Positions 46,649 through 56,583 of a stretch of DNA of 64,000 nucleotides are shown here, piece by piece. This DNA comes from Cervus elaphus (Eukaryota; Chordata; Mammalia; Artiodactyla; Cervidae). The stretch is from the NCBI RefSeq assembly GCF_910594005.1, contig NC_057848.1, forward strand, positions 138,580,155 through 138,644,154. The letters are read 5' to 3'. Position 1 is the stretch's first letter. Each line of letters begins with the position of its first letter. The position numbers and the translations under genes were made by a program. The notes under the pieces are model-generated. The model made no database searches and was not told where the DNA came from. It saw only the letters and a list, made by a program, of their open reading frames with translations.

Positions 46649-46959
46649 GAGCTTCCCTAGTGGCTCAGTGGTAAAAGAACCTACCTGCCAGAGCAGGAGA
46701 CACAGGTTCGGTTCCTGGTCCGGGAAGATCCCACATGCCGTGGAGCAACTAAGCCAGGGCACCACAACTGCTCAGCCTCTGCTCTGGAGCCTGGGAACAG
46801 CAGCTACTGAAGCTCACATGCCCTCGAGCCTGTACTCTGCAACAAGAGAAGCCACGGCCATGAACAGCATGCGCACTGCAACTAGAGAAAAGCCCATGCA
46901 AAAACGAAGGTCCAGCACATCCATAAATAAACAAAATAAAATAAAATAATTTAAAAAAA
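46649..46959 (+). mobile_element. Long CHR-type tRNA SINE
   Basis: Same family and layout as the copy at 10747: head AGCTTCCCTAGTGGCTCAG, B box AGGTTCGGTTCC, repeated CTGGAGCCTGGGAAC/CTACTGAAGCTCACATGCC modules, CAACTAGAGAAAAGCCCATG and an A-rich tail. Near-TSD TTAGTAGACTGG (46637-46648) and TTAGCAGATTGG (46960-46971). Confidence 0.88.
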
Positions 46960-47301
46960 TTAGCAGATTGGATCAATAGATTGGTTGAACCAACAGGCTG
47001 GAATTATCAATTTAAAAAGACAATAGCATTTCAGGAAAGCAACTGACTGTCATAGAATTAATCTTGAACAAAATTGGGCAATGTCAATTTAGAATTCAGT
47101 CCTTCCTGTATTTCCTTTTCATTGCTTTCTCAACTCTGAGGTTTCAAGATTTGAGGTTCCCAACACCCCCCCAGAATAATTTATGCTCTGAACCCGTAAT
47201 TTTTCCCTTTGCCCTCTTCACTTATCCATACCCTGGTTGAATTTGTGACTATTTCTCACTAACTGAGAGGAAAAAAAAAAAACCCTTCCTGATGTACTAA
47301 A

Positions 47302-47604
47302 GGGCTTCCCTGGTGGCTCAGCTGGTTTAGAATCCACCTGCAGTGCAGGAGACCCCAGTTCAATTCCTGGGTTGGGAAGATCCGCTGGAGAAGGGATAGG
47401 CTACCCACTCCAGTATTCTTGGGCTTCCCTTGTGGCTCAGCTGGTAAAGAATCCTCCTGCAATGTGGGAGACCTGGGTTCGATCTCTGGGTTGGGAAGAT
47501 GCCCTGGAGAAGGGAAAGGCTACCCACTCCAGTATTCTGGCCTGGAGAATTCCATGGACTATACAGTCCACGGGGTTGCAAAGAGTCGGACACGACTGAG
47601 CACA
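47302..47604 (+). mobile_element. Bov-tA SINE dimer with TSD
   Basis: A 3'-truncated Bov-tA unit (47302-47421) is joined head-to-tail to a full unit (47428-47600), each with its own GGGCTTCCC head and tRNA-like B box. One TSD ATGTACTAAA encloses both (47292-47301 and 47605-47614), so the dimer inserted as one unit. Confidence 0.93.
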
Positions 47605-47720
47605 ATGTACTAAATGACAAGAAAGTGCTTATTACATATCAGAAAAAGCTTTTAAACTAAAAGCCACATTTTGGGATAAGGAGAGAGAGGGGAGGGACTT
47701 TGTGAGATTATATCCTTTAA

Positions 47721-47902
47721 GTCAGACTTTCTCAAATAGCATGCATCAAAATCGCCTGCTTTACAGCAGATTCCTGGGTCATACTCCCAGACTCTCTGAT
47801 ACAGTAGTAGGTCTGGGTCAGGTTCAGAGAATCCACATTTCCAACAAGCCCCAAGATGAGACAGATGCCACTAATCCAGTGAGCACACGTTGAGAACCAC
47901 TA
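47721..47902 (+). mobile_element. MER5A-type hAT-Charlie DNA transposon fossil
   Basis: Non-autonomous DNA element of about 182 bp with terminal inverted repeats (TTCTCAAA near the left end; GTTGAGAACCACTAC at the right). Internal blocks include ATGCATCAAAATCGCCTG, TACAGTAGTAGGTCTGGGTC, GAGAATCCACATTTCCAACA and AAGCCCCAAGATGAGACAGA. Confidence 0.85.
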
Positions 47903-47957
47903 CTTTAAATTAACCTGGGGGGTGAGTGGGGCTCAAGAGGGAGGGGATATACATATC

Positions 47958-48242
47958 AGTTCAGTTCAGTTCAGCTCAGTCGCTCAGTCGTGTCCGACTC
48001 TTTGTGACCCCATGAATCGCAGCACGCCAGGCCTCCCTGTCCAGCACACACAGACTCCCACAGTCTACTCAAACTCATGTCCATCGAGTCGCTGATGCCA
48101 TCCAGCCATCTCATCCTCTCATCCCCTTCTCCACCTGCCCCCAATCCCTCCCAGCATCAAGGTCTTTTCCAATGAGTCAACTCTTTGCATGAAGTGGCCA
48201 AAGTATTGGAGTTTCAGCTTCAGCATCAGTCCTTCCCATGAA
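47958..48242 (-). mobile_element. BovB 3' tail, antisense
   Basis: Begins with TCAGTTCAGTTCAGTTCAGC and reads back through CCAGCCATCTCATCCTC to GGAGTTTCAGCTTCAGCATC; 5'-truncated. Confidence 0.92.
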
Positions 48243-48387
48243 CATGAGCATACGTACGGGACTTGAGCATGTGTGCATTTCAGGATCTGCAGGGGTCCTG
48301 AAACCAGTTTTAGCAGATACTAAGGGATGATTATAATGGTCCAAAAGTAAGTGGTTGCCCTAAGTAGCTATCAAGAATGAAATGACA

Positions 48388-48556
48388 GGGACTTCCCAGG
48401 TGGTCCTGTGGCTAAGACTCTGCACCCCCAATGCAGGGGGCTGGGGTTCGATCCCTGGTCAAGGACTATCCCACATGCCACAAGTAAGAGTTCATATGCT
48501 GCAACTAAAGATCCGAGTGCCACAACCAAGACACTGCACAGGCAAAAAAAAAAAAA
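48388..48556 (+). mobile_element. CHR-type tRNA SINE with exact TSD
   Basis: GGGACTTCCCAGGTGGTCC head, GGGGTTCGATCCCTGG B box, A-tail. Exact 15-bp TSD AAGAATGAAATGACA at 48373-48387 and 48557-48571. Confidence 0.94.
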
Positions 48557-48571
48557 AAGAATGAAATGACA

Positions 48572-49289
48572 AAGGTTCAAGTCCTGTTTTCTGAAAATTA
48601 GAGCTACTTGTGCTCCCTGTGTCATTCACAAACTCTTTTCTTTCTTAAGTGTACAAGAAACACTGTACTAAGCTTTGACAGGAGGCTTTTGATGCCCAGG
48701 GGAGCCTCATGCACAGCACAGATCTTTGTAAAACAGAGAGAAACTCTCTGACATCCTACATATTCCAAGAGGAGCCCTAGTCCCTGTCATAGAAAATCTG
48801 TAAGAACACCTGTACAATCTTTATTAGTGTCGATGTGTTCAGAAAGAATCAGAACAGAGCTGCATGAACATAAGTCATTGAACGTATGCCATTCCATTTT
48901 TTCCCCTCATCCCTCGTATGGCACTTAAAGACTGTTTCAGTGGATATTTGAATTCTCATTTTGTTAATTGAGGTCTATACTAATTGCCCAAGACTCATTT
49001 CCCAGTAGCACTGTGTTGCTACATTCCATTATTGCAAAGTTTAACTGAATTATTAAAAGAACAGTCTAAGTTTGTTTCTGAAAAACAAATAAATAATTGA
49101 GGAAGAGGGAGAGAATTCCCTGTGATGATAGCACACACTGCTATTCATTCCATTTGTTAGACTCCAAATCCCATGCTTATAGTTCCTATACCACCAACTC
49201 CTGAAAATAGGCAGCTTTCAAGGGATACAGCTCCAGATCCTGGACCATCTGAGAGGAGCCATCGTATGTCCCCCTAATAATTCTCTAAT
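48572..49289. other. No recognised feature
   Basis: No repeat or gene that I can name. Confidence 0.35.
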
Positions 49290-49302
49290 GCTAGAGCTAA
49301 GG

Positions 49303-49511
49303 GCTTCTCAGGTGGCTCCGTGTTAAAGAATCCACCTGCCAATGCAGGAGGGTCAGGTCCAATCCCTGGGTCAGGAAGATCCCCTAGAGGAAGAAATGGC
49401 AATCCACCCCAGTATTCTTGCCTGGAAAACTGTATGAGCAGAGGATCCTGGTGGGCTATAGTACATGGGGTTGTAAGGAGTCAGACATGACTGAGGACTC
49501 ACGCTGCCTTA
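49303..49511 (+). mobile_element. Bov-tA SINE
   Basis: Sense Bov-tA from GGGCTTCTCAGGTGGCTCC to GTCAGACATGACTGAGGACTC. Flanks GCTAGAGCTAAGG (49290-49302) and GCTAGAGTTAAGG (49512-49524) differ at one base. Confidence 0.92.
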
Positions 49512-49867
49512 GCTAGAGTTAAGGCAGAAACAAGTGGTGTCTCTGCAAAGGACAATTTTAACCCCTTGGAAGCAGATCTTGCTGGAAGCAGCCCTTGTAG
49601 AAAGTAGAATTGCACATGAAGAGATGCCTTTTTTTTCCCTCATCCGGTGAGGTCCCTAACACTCAAGATTTTTCTTTCCCTAACATAGGAGCTAGTGAAC
49701 ACTCAGGTGCTGAATAAAGGGACACAAGATCCCATACAGAGCTGAAAAGAACTGAGGTATGGTAGTGAACTCAAATCATGTGATGCCATGGCCCCACCCA
49801 CCTGTTGACACAACAAATGAGATTGTAGGTCCTAAAGAGACAAACTGTGAGACAAACTAAGACAAAC

Positions 49868-50217
49868 TGTGAGGCTGGAGAAGACTCTTGCGAGTCCCTT
49901 GGACTGCAAGGAGATCCAACCAGACCATCCTAAAGGAAATCAACCCTGAATATTCACAGGAAGGCCTGATGTTGAAGCTGAAGCTCCAATGCTTTCGCCA
50001 CCTGATGCAAAGAGCTGACTCATTGGAAAAGACCCTGATGCTGGGAAAGATTGAGGGCAGGAGAAGGGGATGACAGAGGATGAGATGGTTGGATGGAATC
50101 ACTGACTCAACAGACATGAGTTTGAGCAATCTCCGGGAGATGGTGAAGGACCGCGAAGCCTAGCATGCTGCTGCCCATGGGGTCACAAAGAGTCGTACTG
50201 AGTGACTGAACAACAAT
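49868..50217 (+). mobile_element. BovB 3' end, sense
   Basis: 5'-truncated BovB from GAGAAGACTCTTGCGAGTCC through GACCCTGATGCTGGGAAAGA to CGTACTGAGTGACTGAACAA. Confidence 0.92.
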
Positions 50218-50289
50218 GAAAAAAAAGAAAAAGACAAGAGTAGAGCCATTTTGGAAAAGGACCAGGGAAGGGCCTTGGGCAAAACAGGT

Positions 50290-50761
50290 TGTGCAAGCTA
50301 AAGAACAAAGGCCCTGGCCGTCTGAGTCCCAGAAACAAAAACCCAGCTGGCAGGAAGAAAAAAATAATTTTATCTCTGTTATACTAAGGAGTATACCGTG
50401 CTGCCAGAAGACAAGAAGCTCAACTGTAAATTTTAACCGTATCAGTTTCCGGGTTATCTTGCAGAAAATTCTCATGCATTTCTTTCCCCTCACAGAAGCA
50501 CGCCCTATGGAGTTACCTATTGCTGATCAAAGAAGCTTGACAATCTCTGGAAACTATCAGTGATCATGAGACAAGCCCTCCCTTTTGTCATAAAAGCTAC
50601 TTGTCCCTTCTACTCGGGGAGCTGGCTCTTTTCCTTCTCCCTTGTGCACAAGCTGTCTCTTCTAATAAAAAGCTTCGCTTGCCTAAGGGTCATGTACAAG
50701 CGATATTCATTTCCATGGTATTACTGTCCAAGAAGAATCTGGAAAGGGCCTGGTATCTCCA
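50290..50761 (+). mobile_element. Solo LTR, probable class II ERV
   Basis: A 472-bp TG...CA segment with a TATA-type box (CATAAAAGC near 50589) and AATAAA (50664-50669) in the order expected of U3-R-U5. It is flanked by ACAGGT (50284-50289) and ACAGGC (50762-50767), a 6-bp TSD with one difference; 6 bp is typical of class II (ERV-K-like) retroviruses. The boundaries are my best fit. The family is not named. Confidence 0.55.
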
Positions 50762-50944
50762 ACAGGCATAGGGAAAGCTCAGAAAATACGGGAGGAAGGG
50801 GAGGAGAAAGCTACAATTTCACTTACATATCTCCTCATCAGAACTTCATCTTGACTTCTGGGATTCCCACGCTACAGCTCCAAGAATATCTCTCATCAGA
50901 GGGGGACAACCCAAAGCCACCAAGGACAATCGATCAAGGCACTT

Positions 50945-51352
50945 GAGAATGTGACCATATTTGGAAAAAGGGTTTTTGCAGACATTCAAGTTAAGGTGGG
51001 TCATCAAAGTGGGCCCTAATCCAATATGATTGTATCCTTAAAAACAAAAACCAAAAACACACATAATTGAACAGAGATAGACACAGAAAAAGGAAGAACA
51101 TCATGTAAACATGAAGGTAGAGGTTAGGGTGATGGATCTACCAGTTAAAGAATGCCAAAGACTGTCAGTAAAGCAACAGAAGCAAGAAGACAGGCATAAG
51201 AGGGCTTTGTCCTCAGAGCCCCCAGAAGGAACCTTGCCAACACCTTGATCTTGGGCTTAAAGCTTCCAGAATTGGGAGAAAATAAATATTTGTTGTTTAA
51301 GCCATGCAGTTTGATACTTTGTTACAGCAGGTATAAGAAAGGAATACAATGA
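50945..51352 (+). mobile_element. MLT1-type (MaLR/ERVL) LTR
   Basis: Familiar mammal-wide LTR order: AATGTGACCATATTTGGAAA, GGGCCCTAATCCAATATGAT, AAGAATGCCAAAGACTGTCA, CCCCAGAAGGAACCTTGCCA, GGGAGAAAATAAATATTTGT, TTAAGCCATGCAGTTTGATA, ending near AAAGGAATACAATG. Confidence 0.8.
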
Positions 51353-51369
51353 TCACAACTAGGATTGCC

Positions 51370-51477
51370 CAGGCTCCCTTAGTCAGCCTTGATCACTAAC
51401 ACTGGAATGATACAGACAAGATTAGCATGGCCCCCAAGCAAGGATGACACACAAATTCAGGGAGTGTTCTATATTTT
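51370..51477 (+). pseudogene. RNU6: U6 spliceosomal RNA pseudogene, 5' half of a U6-L1 chimera
   Basis: Full-length U6-like sequence: GGAATGATACAGACAAGATT, AGCATGGCCCCCAAGCAAGG (the ACAGAGA-box region is altered to ACAGACA) and ATGACACACAAATTCAGGGA, then TGTTCTATATTTT. The 5' stem is degraded. There is no upstream PSE/TATA of a real U6 gene, and it is joined directly to an L1 3' end, so it is a retro-pseudogene and not a functional gene. Confidence 0.88.
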
Positions 51478-51825
51478 GGAGAATGAACTGGAAGGTTAGG
51501 TTTGATATCCATACACTACCATGTGTAAAATAGATAGTAGGAACCTGTGGAGTAGCTCAGGTTGCTCAGCTCAGTGCTCTGTGATGACCTAGAGGGGGGT
51601 GAGAGGGGAGGGATATATGTATACTTACATATATTTACATACATATTAATTACATTCATATATTTACACATACATATGTATGCTTACATATATTACATAC
51701 TTACATGCATTACATACATATTACATACTATATACTTACATAGTTTCTGCAGTAAGTATACTGCAGAAGTATACTTACTGCAGAAACTAACAGCACTGTA
51801 AAGAATTATCCTACAATTAAAAGAG
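51478..51825 (+). mobile_element. L1 3' UTR fused to U6; contains ATAC-rich expansion and hairpin
   Basis: Artiodactyl L1 3' UTR sequence: GTGTAAAATAGATAG, CAGTGCTCTGTGATGACCTA, GGATATATGTATAC, then an expanded TACATA-rich tract (51623-51740), the CAGAAACTAACAG and ACTGTAAAGAATTATCC blocks, and an A-rich end. The U6-L1 unit as a whole is flanked by ACTAGGATTG (51358-51367 and 51826-51835), so it inserted in one event. Confidence 0.85.
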
Positions 51826-52039
51826 ACTAGGATTGGCCTAGATATCAGTAGAATTGTCAAGTAACTCTATTCATCCTGGCCTTTCTTTAACAGCCCTATT
51901 TCCCATTTGAGGTGCCAATGTTTCAGAGCTAACCCGTCTGCTGTTCAAAAATTCATTTGCGAACTCTTTCTGGTTATAACACATGTTAGAAGATATTCAG
52001 GGAATGCAGTCTTTATACTGTGAGTTCATGCATTAAGTT

Positions 52040-52165
52040 AACAAATGGCTTGCGTGCATCTACTATTTAAAAGCCATTCTTCCAGGTGCTGGGCATGTAT
52101 CACTGAACAGGGAAAAAAAAAAATCCCTGTCCTCACAAGAGTTTATATTCTAGTGGATTTATAAT
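52040..52165 (-). mobile_element. L2 LINE 3' end, antisense
   Basis: Antisense L2: GCATCTACTATTTAAAAGCC, TTCCAGGTGCTGGGCATGTA, CACTGAACAGGG, CCCTGTCCTCACAAGAGTTT and ATATTCTAGTGGAT. Confidence 0.75.
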
Positions 52166-52622
52166 CTGGACTTGAACTCAATCCCCAAATCCTTATTTTA
52201 CACCAAAAAGTGAAATGTGCTTATTCTCAAAAAGAATAAATTCTAATTAAATACATCTTTCTTGAAGTACCTTACAGGAAACCTCCATCAGAATCTCTTA
52301 ACATGCTTGTCCAAATAAAGATTATTGGGCTTCACAGTAGGCCTACTCCGTTAAACTCTAGAGGGTGGGTGTAGTAATTTTAACATTCTTAGCATGAATG
52401 TCCCTTAATCTTAGTCCTTTTTCTAGACTAAAGAGAAGGAGGTAGAGGTCTGAGATCTCAAAGGGAAGGAAGCTAATTCACAGGGAGATGGAATGAGTTT
52501 ATGTTTCATAAACAAATGTTTACTGGGCATCCAAAGACAACGGGACAGAGAGAGGACACCAATCAAATAGGCTTTACTGGGTTTCTCGCTGTCTATCACT
52601 TTATTAGAGTTTTCTATAACTG
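52166..52622. other. No recognised feature
   Basis: No identified repeat or gene. Confidence 0.4.
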
Positions 52623-52798
52623 TGGGCTTCCCAGGTGGCTTAGTGGCGAATGCAAGTTTGATCTCTGAGTTAGGAAGATCCCCTGGAGGACGAACGGCAA
52701 CCCACTTCTTGCCTGGGAAATCCCATGGACAGAGGAGCCTGGTGAGCTACAGTCCAGGGGGTCACAAAGAGTTGGACACAACTGAGCACACACACGCA
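52623..52798 (+). mobile_element. Bov-tA SINE, internally deleted
   Basis: GGGCTTCCCAGGTGGCTTAG head with a deletion before the B box, then GGAAGATCCCCTGGAGGACG and the TTGGACACAACTGAGCACAC end. Confidence 0.9.
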
Positions 52799-54039
52799 CT
52801 AATTACAGGTGATAGCTCCTTCCGGGGACAGGTCTCCTATTTAAAATTGTTTTTTAGGCTGTAAGAAGGAAGTAAATGGCTCTTAAGTCTTTTGGGCCTT
52901 GTTTATTTTCAACTGAAAATAATCCACATGCCAGAGTGAAACATCTGGGGGTGGCCTGCCCTGAACCCCATCACTGGTCTGTTAGCACAGAAAATAGTCA
53001 ATGTCAGTCATTAGCAATGAGTTCAGCTAATCAGAGTAAACCAATCTCTACTCTAGCTGAAATTCATTCAGCTATTCAAGTTATCATCATCACATCAAAA
53101 AACAGAATAGAAGAAACAAGCAAAAAATTAAAACAAAAAACTCCACCCCCAAATCTCTATCGCACAAGAGATTTCTAAATAGGCTCTTTGTTTGTCATTG
53201 CATTTGGAATTTGAATTTAATTTGCATTTATCTCATGATTAAGCCTTTTGGAAAACAGACTGACATTTCAATAAATTTTGAGTAGCCTTGAAGCAGAATT
53301 TCTTACAGAGACTCTGAGAAGTTTATTAATCCATACTCTAAAGGACTCTGTGCCCTTGGGTAGAGACTTCCCTAACTTTCTCATGCAAAAAGTCGTCAAT
53401 AGTGGGCAATCTATCAAGATGTAAGGTTACCAACAAACATTGGTAGAACCCAGTACCATCCCCCACATTCAATTTAATAGTTTGCTTTCGGCAGGTAGCT
53501 GGGGCAATTAACAGACAAAGGAATTGCTCAGACCACACAGGAAATCTGCTTTAGCTCAATCACGGATTCCTGAATGTTATCATTTGACGAAAATCTGACA
53601 TAACAGTTCTACCCAACTTTCTCCATTTGTTTCATCCAAAACACTGGCAATATGAAGCACAAAGGTGAAGGCTTATTTGTAAAGGTGAATTAAAATGAGT
53701 TGGGACATAGGTTTCAAAGAATTCACAGAATTCAGAGTTCATAACTGGAAATTGAATGAATGCTTAGCTTTAGTCTGTCTTGGTAACTGTGATATATATT
53801 CCACCTTCACATGTAAAACAGATTGTAAGTAAGATTAATAGATTAAGAAGAACATTCATCTTTGCTAAATAGGTCAGTATCATTCTGAACACTCTATACA
53901 CAAATATGAAGTCAAAGTATTCATCTACACAGATAAGAAGTATTCTGGTCACCAATACCCATTCTGGGACAGGGAGAGCAGGGTGTGTGTGGAGGGTTTC
54001 CTCACACCAATAAGCAATTCTCTGTGACACCAGCTGGGT
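52799..54039. other. No recognised gene
   Basis: Frames at 52876-53178 (+), 53338-53538 (-) and 53770-54048 (-) show no domain. The last overlaps the edge of the next repeat. Confidence 0.35.
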
Positions 54040-54620
54040 GTCCCACAATTCAACTCACTTCTGACACTACCTACCTTAATAGCATCAGATTCCTGGGTTA
54101 TGGGGTCAGTACTACAAGACTGCTACCCTCTCACCCCTAATGCAGAAGCCAGTTGCAAACCCAGGTTATCGCCTGTGCTTCTGACTGTCTGGCTATAGAT
54201 CCGAGGTTCCAATGACTCCCTCCTTCCTAGGGTCCAATTAATTTGCTAGAATGGCTCACAGAACTTAGAGAAATAGCTTACTTACTAGATCATTGGTTTA
54301 TTATACGAGGATGTAACTCAGGAACAGCCAGATGAACGAGATGCAGAGAGAAAAGTGTATGGGATGGGACACGAAGCTTCCAGGCTCTTTTCAGGTGCGC
54401 TGCTCACTCTCCCCACATCTCCAAGTGTTCACCAAGCCAGAAGCTCTCCTAATGCTGTCCTTTTCGGTTTTGATAGAGGCTTCAGTACAGAGGCAGCAGT
54501 GATTAAGTCTCGGGCCCCTGGTGATCGATTCAGCCCAGTCAGAAGTGAAGGGGTGGGACTGAAAGTTCCAACCCTCTATTCAAAGTTGGTTCCTCTGGCA
54601 ACCAGCCCCCATCCTAAAGG
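54040..54620 (-). mobile_element. Old mammalian repeat (probably LTR-like), copy B, antisense
   Basis: Reverse-complement partner of 45230-45935. The antisense AATAAA lies in GGTTTATTATACG (54295-54307), and the GGCTGTTCCTGAGTTACATC-type block and the GTCTTGTAGTACTGA block follow the same order. A 97-codon plus frame across it is fortuitous. Confidence 0.55.
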
Positions 54621-55193
54621 TGCTTTTATACCATTACCATTAACCTAGTAGCCTGTGGAAAGAAGCTCATTTTGAATAACAAGGCACCCATTTCACCTTT
54701 ATGATTCTGAAGTGGTTTCAGACACTGAGGACAGAAGACCAACTATTATCACAAAAGACACTCCCATTACTCTTATTGTTCAGGCAATCCCAAGGGGTTT
54801 AGGAGCTCTGAGTCAGGAACCAGGGTGAAGACCAACTATGCATTTCTCCCAGATCACAGCATTCCAAAAAAAAAAAAAAAACTCAAAAGGTCCTGTTTGT
54901 TGTTTAAAATCTTACAGAAATTAGGCAAATCAGAAATCACCAAGCTTGTGCCTGAAATGTCAGAGCTAATTTAAATGAAAGACTGGCAACATCTGATGCG
55001 ACACTCTTTTTCAGTTTCAATATCCCTGTCTGCCCTTTATGCTACAAGGAAAATTTTAAGCATGCCCTGGATGAGGACAGTGTCAAAGGAGAGAAGATTT
55101 CAGCTAAACCTTTGTCCACTGAAAGGTAAAAATACAAGAAAATATTTTCTTGCTTGTTAATGCTTTATAATGATAAATGCAGAGTTTTCAGAG
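54621..55193. other. No recognised feature
   Basis: No identified repeat or gene; an A-run occurs at about 54867-54881. Confidence 0.4.
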
Positions 55194-55194
55194 G

Positions 55195-55315
55195 GGACTT
55201 CCCTGGTAGTCCAGTGGTTGAGACTTCTCGCTTCCCCTGCAGGGGGCACCTGTTTGGTACCTGGGAGGGACTGGCATGCCATGCCACCATCAGGGACTTA
55301 GTGGCCTTATTTTCA
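55195..55315 (+). mobile_element. CHR-type tRNA SINE, partial
   Basis: GGGACTTCCCTGGTAGTCC head and TTTGGTACCTGGGAGGGACT body; the B box is degraded and the tail incomplete. Confidence 0.75.
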
Positions 55316-55334
55316 TGTAAATTCTCTATAATTA

Positions 55335-55526
55335 GGGCTTCCCTGCTAGTTCATCGGTAAAGAATTTGCTTGCCAATGCAGGAGACCCGGGTTCAATTCT
55401 TAGATGGTGAAGATCTCCTGGAAAAGGAAATGGCAACCTTGCAACTGCCTGGGAAATCCCATGGACCCAGGAGTCCATGGGGTCGCAAAGAGTCTGAGCT
55501 ACTATCACTTTCACTTTCTTTCACTT
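55335..55526 (+). mobile_element. Bov-tA SINE with exact TSD
   Basis: Sense Bov-tA (GGGCTTCCCTGCTAGTTC head, GGGTTCAATTC B box, TTTCACTTTCTTTCAC end). Exact 13-bp TSD TTCTCTATAATTA at 55322-55334 and 55527-55539. Confidence 0.94.
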
Positions 55527-55550
55527 TTCTCTATAATTAAGTAGAAAAGT

Positions 55551-55986
55551 TGCCGGGCCAGCCGGAAGATTTCAGCCAGCAACACTACGCGTTCCTTTAA
55601 GCTAAGAAATAAGGAGACAGAACAGATGGGGTCGAGAGGATCGCTGCAGTCAACGATGATTCTTTATTTCTCAGGGTTACATATATACTAAACCAAGAAG
55701 AGAGGCATCCCAAAGAAAATTCTTCCCCATGTACATCATCTTTAAGATAACAATCACCAGAGCTCTCTCCTGGCGCCAAAGGCATCCTACTTATCTTAAG
55801 GGCAGTCGTGCAAAGCCATCTATCTGCACCTTGTGTGCATTCAAGGCTCACTAATGGTCTGTTAGGAGTTAACTTGGATAGTAAATTCCAGAGGGGTGGC
55901 GGGACAGAGAGCTATGTCTGCGAACAGACCCTTGATAATCAATCAAGGCAGCTCCCAGAGTCAGCTCTTTCAAGCCGCTCCCCGCA
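55551..55986 (-). mobile_element. Solo LTR, class II ERV, with exact 6-bp TSD
   Basis: A 436-bp TG...CA segment flanked by AAAAGT on both sides (55545-55550 and 55987-55992). On the minus strand it has TATA-type sequence (near 55680-55690) followed by AATAAA (antisense, 55663-55668), so it is antisense. A 6-bp duplication is typical of class II (beta-like) retroviruses. No internal retroviral sequence remains, so LTR-LTR recombination removed it. Family not named. Confidence 0.78.
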
Positions 55987-56059
55987 AAAAGTGACTAGGT
56001 ATGGGAAAACAGGAGTTTTAATCCTTGAACCAGAAATCAGGTAATTAGTAGGATTGGTG

Positions 56060-56266
56060 TTGTGTTAGTGTTTCAGTCGTGTCTGATGCTTTTGCAACCC
56101 CAGGGACTATAGCCTGCCAGGCTCCTCTGTCCATGAGATTTTCCAGACAAGAATACTGAAGTGGGTTAACATTTCCTTCTCCAGGGGATCTTACCAACCT
56201 GGGGATCCAACCCTCTTCTCCTGCATTGTTAGGCAGATTCCTTACTGCTGAGTCACCAGGGAAGCC
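56060..56266 (-). mobile_element. Bov-tA SINE, antisense
   Basis: Full-length reverse-complement Bov-tA, from TTTCAGTCGTGTCTGATGC to GAGTCACCAGGGAAGCCC. Confidence 0.92.
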
Positions 56267-56276
56267 CAAACAGGTG

Positions 56277-56336
56277 GGATCAGTTCAGCTCAGTTGCTCA
56301 GCTGTGTCTGACTCTTTGCGACCCCATAGACTGCAA
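56277..56336 (-). mobile_element. BovB 3' tail, antisense, 60 bp
   Basis: CAGTTCAGCTCAGTTGCTCA through GACTCTTTGCGACCCCATAG; very short tail copy directly after the Bov-tA. Confidence 0.85.
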
Positions 56337-56355
56337 GTAAACTACAGTCTTAAGG

Positions 56356-56583
56356 ATGGTATACTTATTTCCAACTCTGACTTTCCTCCAACTCCAAATC
56401 TGGCTGCTGTTGACGGTGGTGGGGCCGCTTCCCTATCTGTGTGGGGAGGCTCTGTGTTCATTATGTTGCTGCCTCTACTACCTCCTTGCACAGATGATGA
56501 ACCTGTTAAAGGCACTAACTAACTGGGTAAACCCTAAACTCAATTCAGAAAAAATGACAGAATGTGACTCGGTGGTTATTTGA
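56356..56583 (+). other. Hydrophobic open frame, possible retroviral TM anchor
   Basis: A 75-codon plus frame with a long hydrophobic stretch (WLLLTVVGPLPYL, then a Cys/Leu-rich run) and a short polar tail. The L-L-T-x-x-G-P-L pattern is reminiscent of the membrane-spanning part of gamma-type envelopes. No CX6CC motif or LTR is seen close by, so the call is weak. Confidence 0.25.

Noticed and set aside
46280..46660. 126-codon plus-strand frame as a host gene
   Set aside because: No domain, no intron/exon signals, and its end is inside a CHR SINE head.
51370..51477. Functional U6 snRNA gene
   Set aside because: The 5' stem and the ACAGAGA box are altered, no PSE/TATA promoter is visible upstream, and it is fused to an L1 tail within a TSD.
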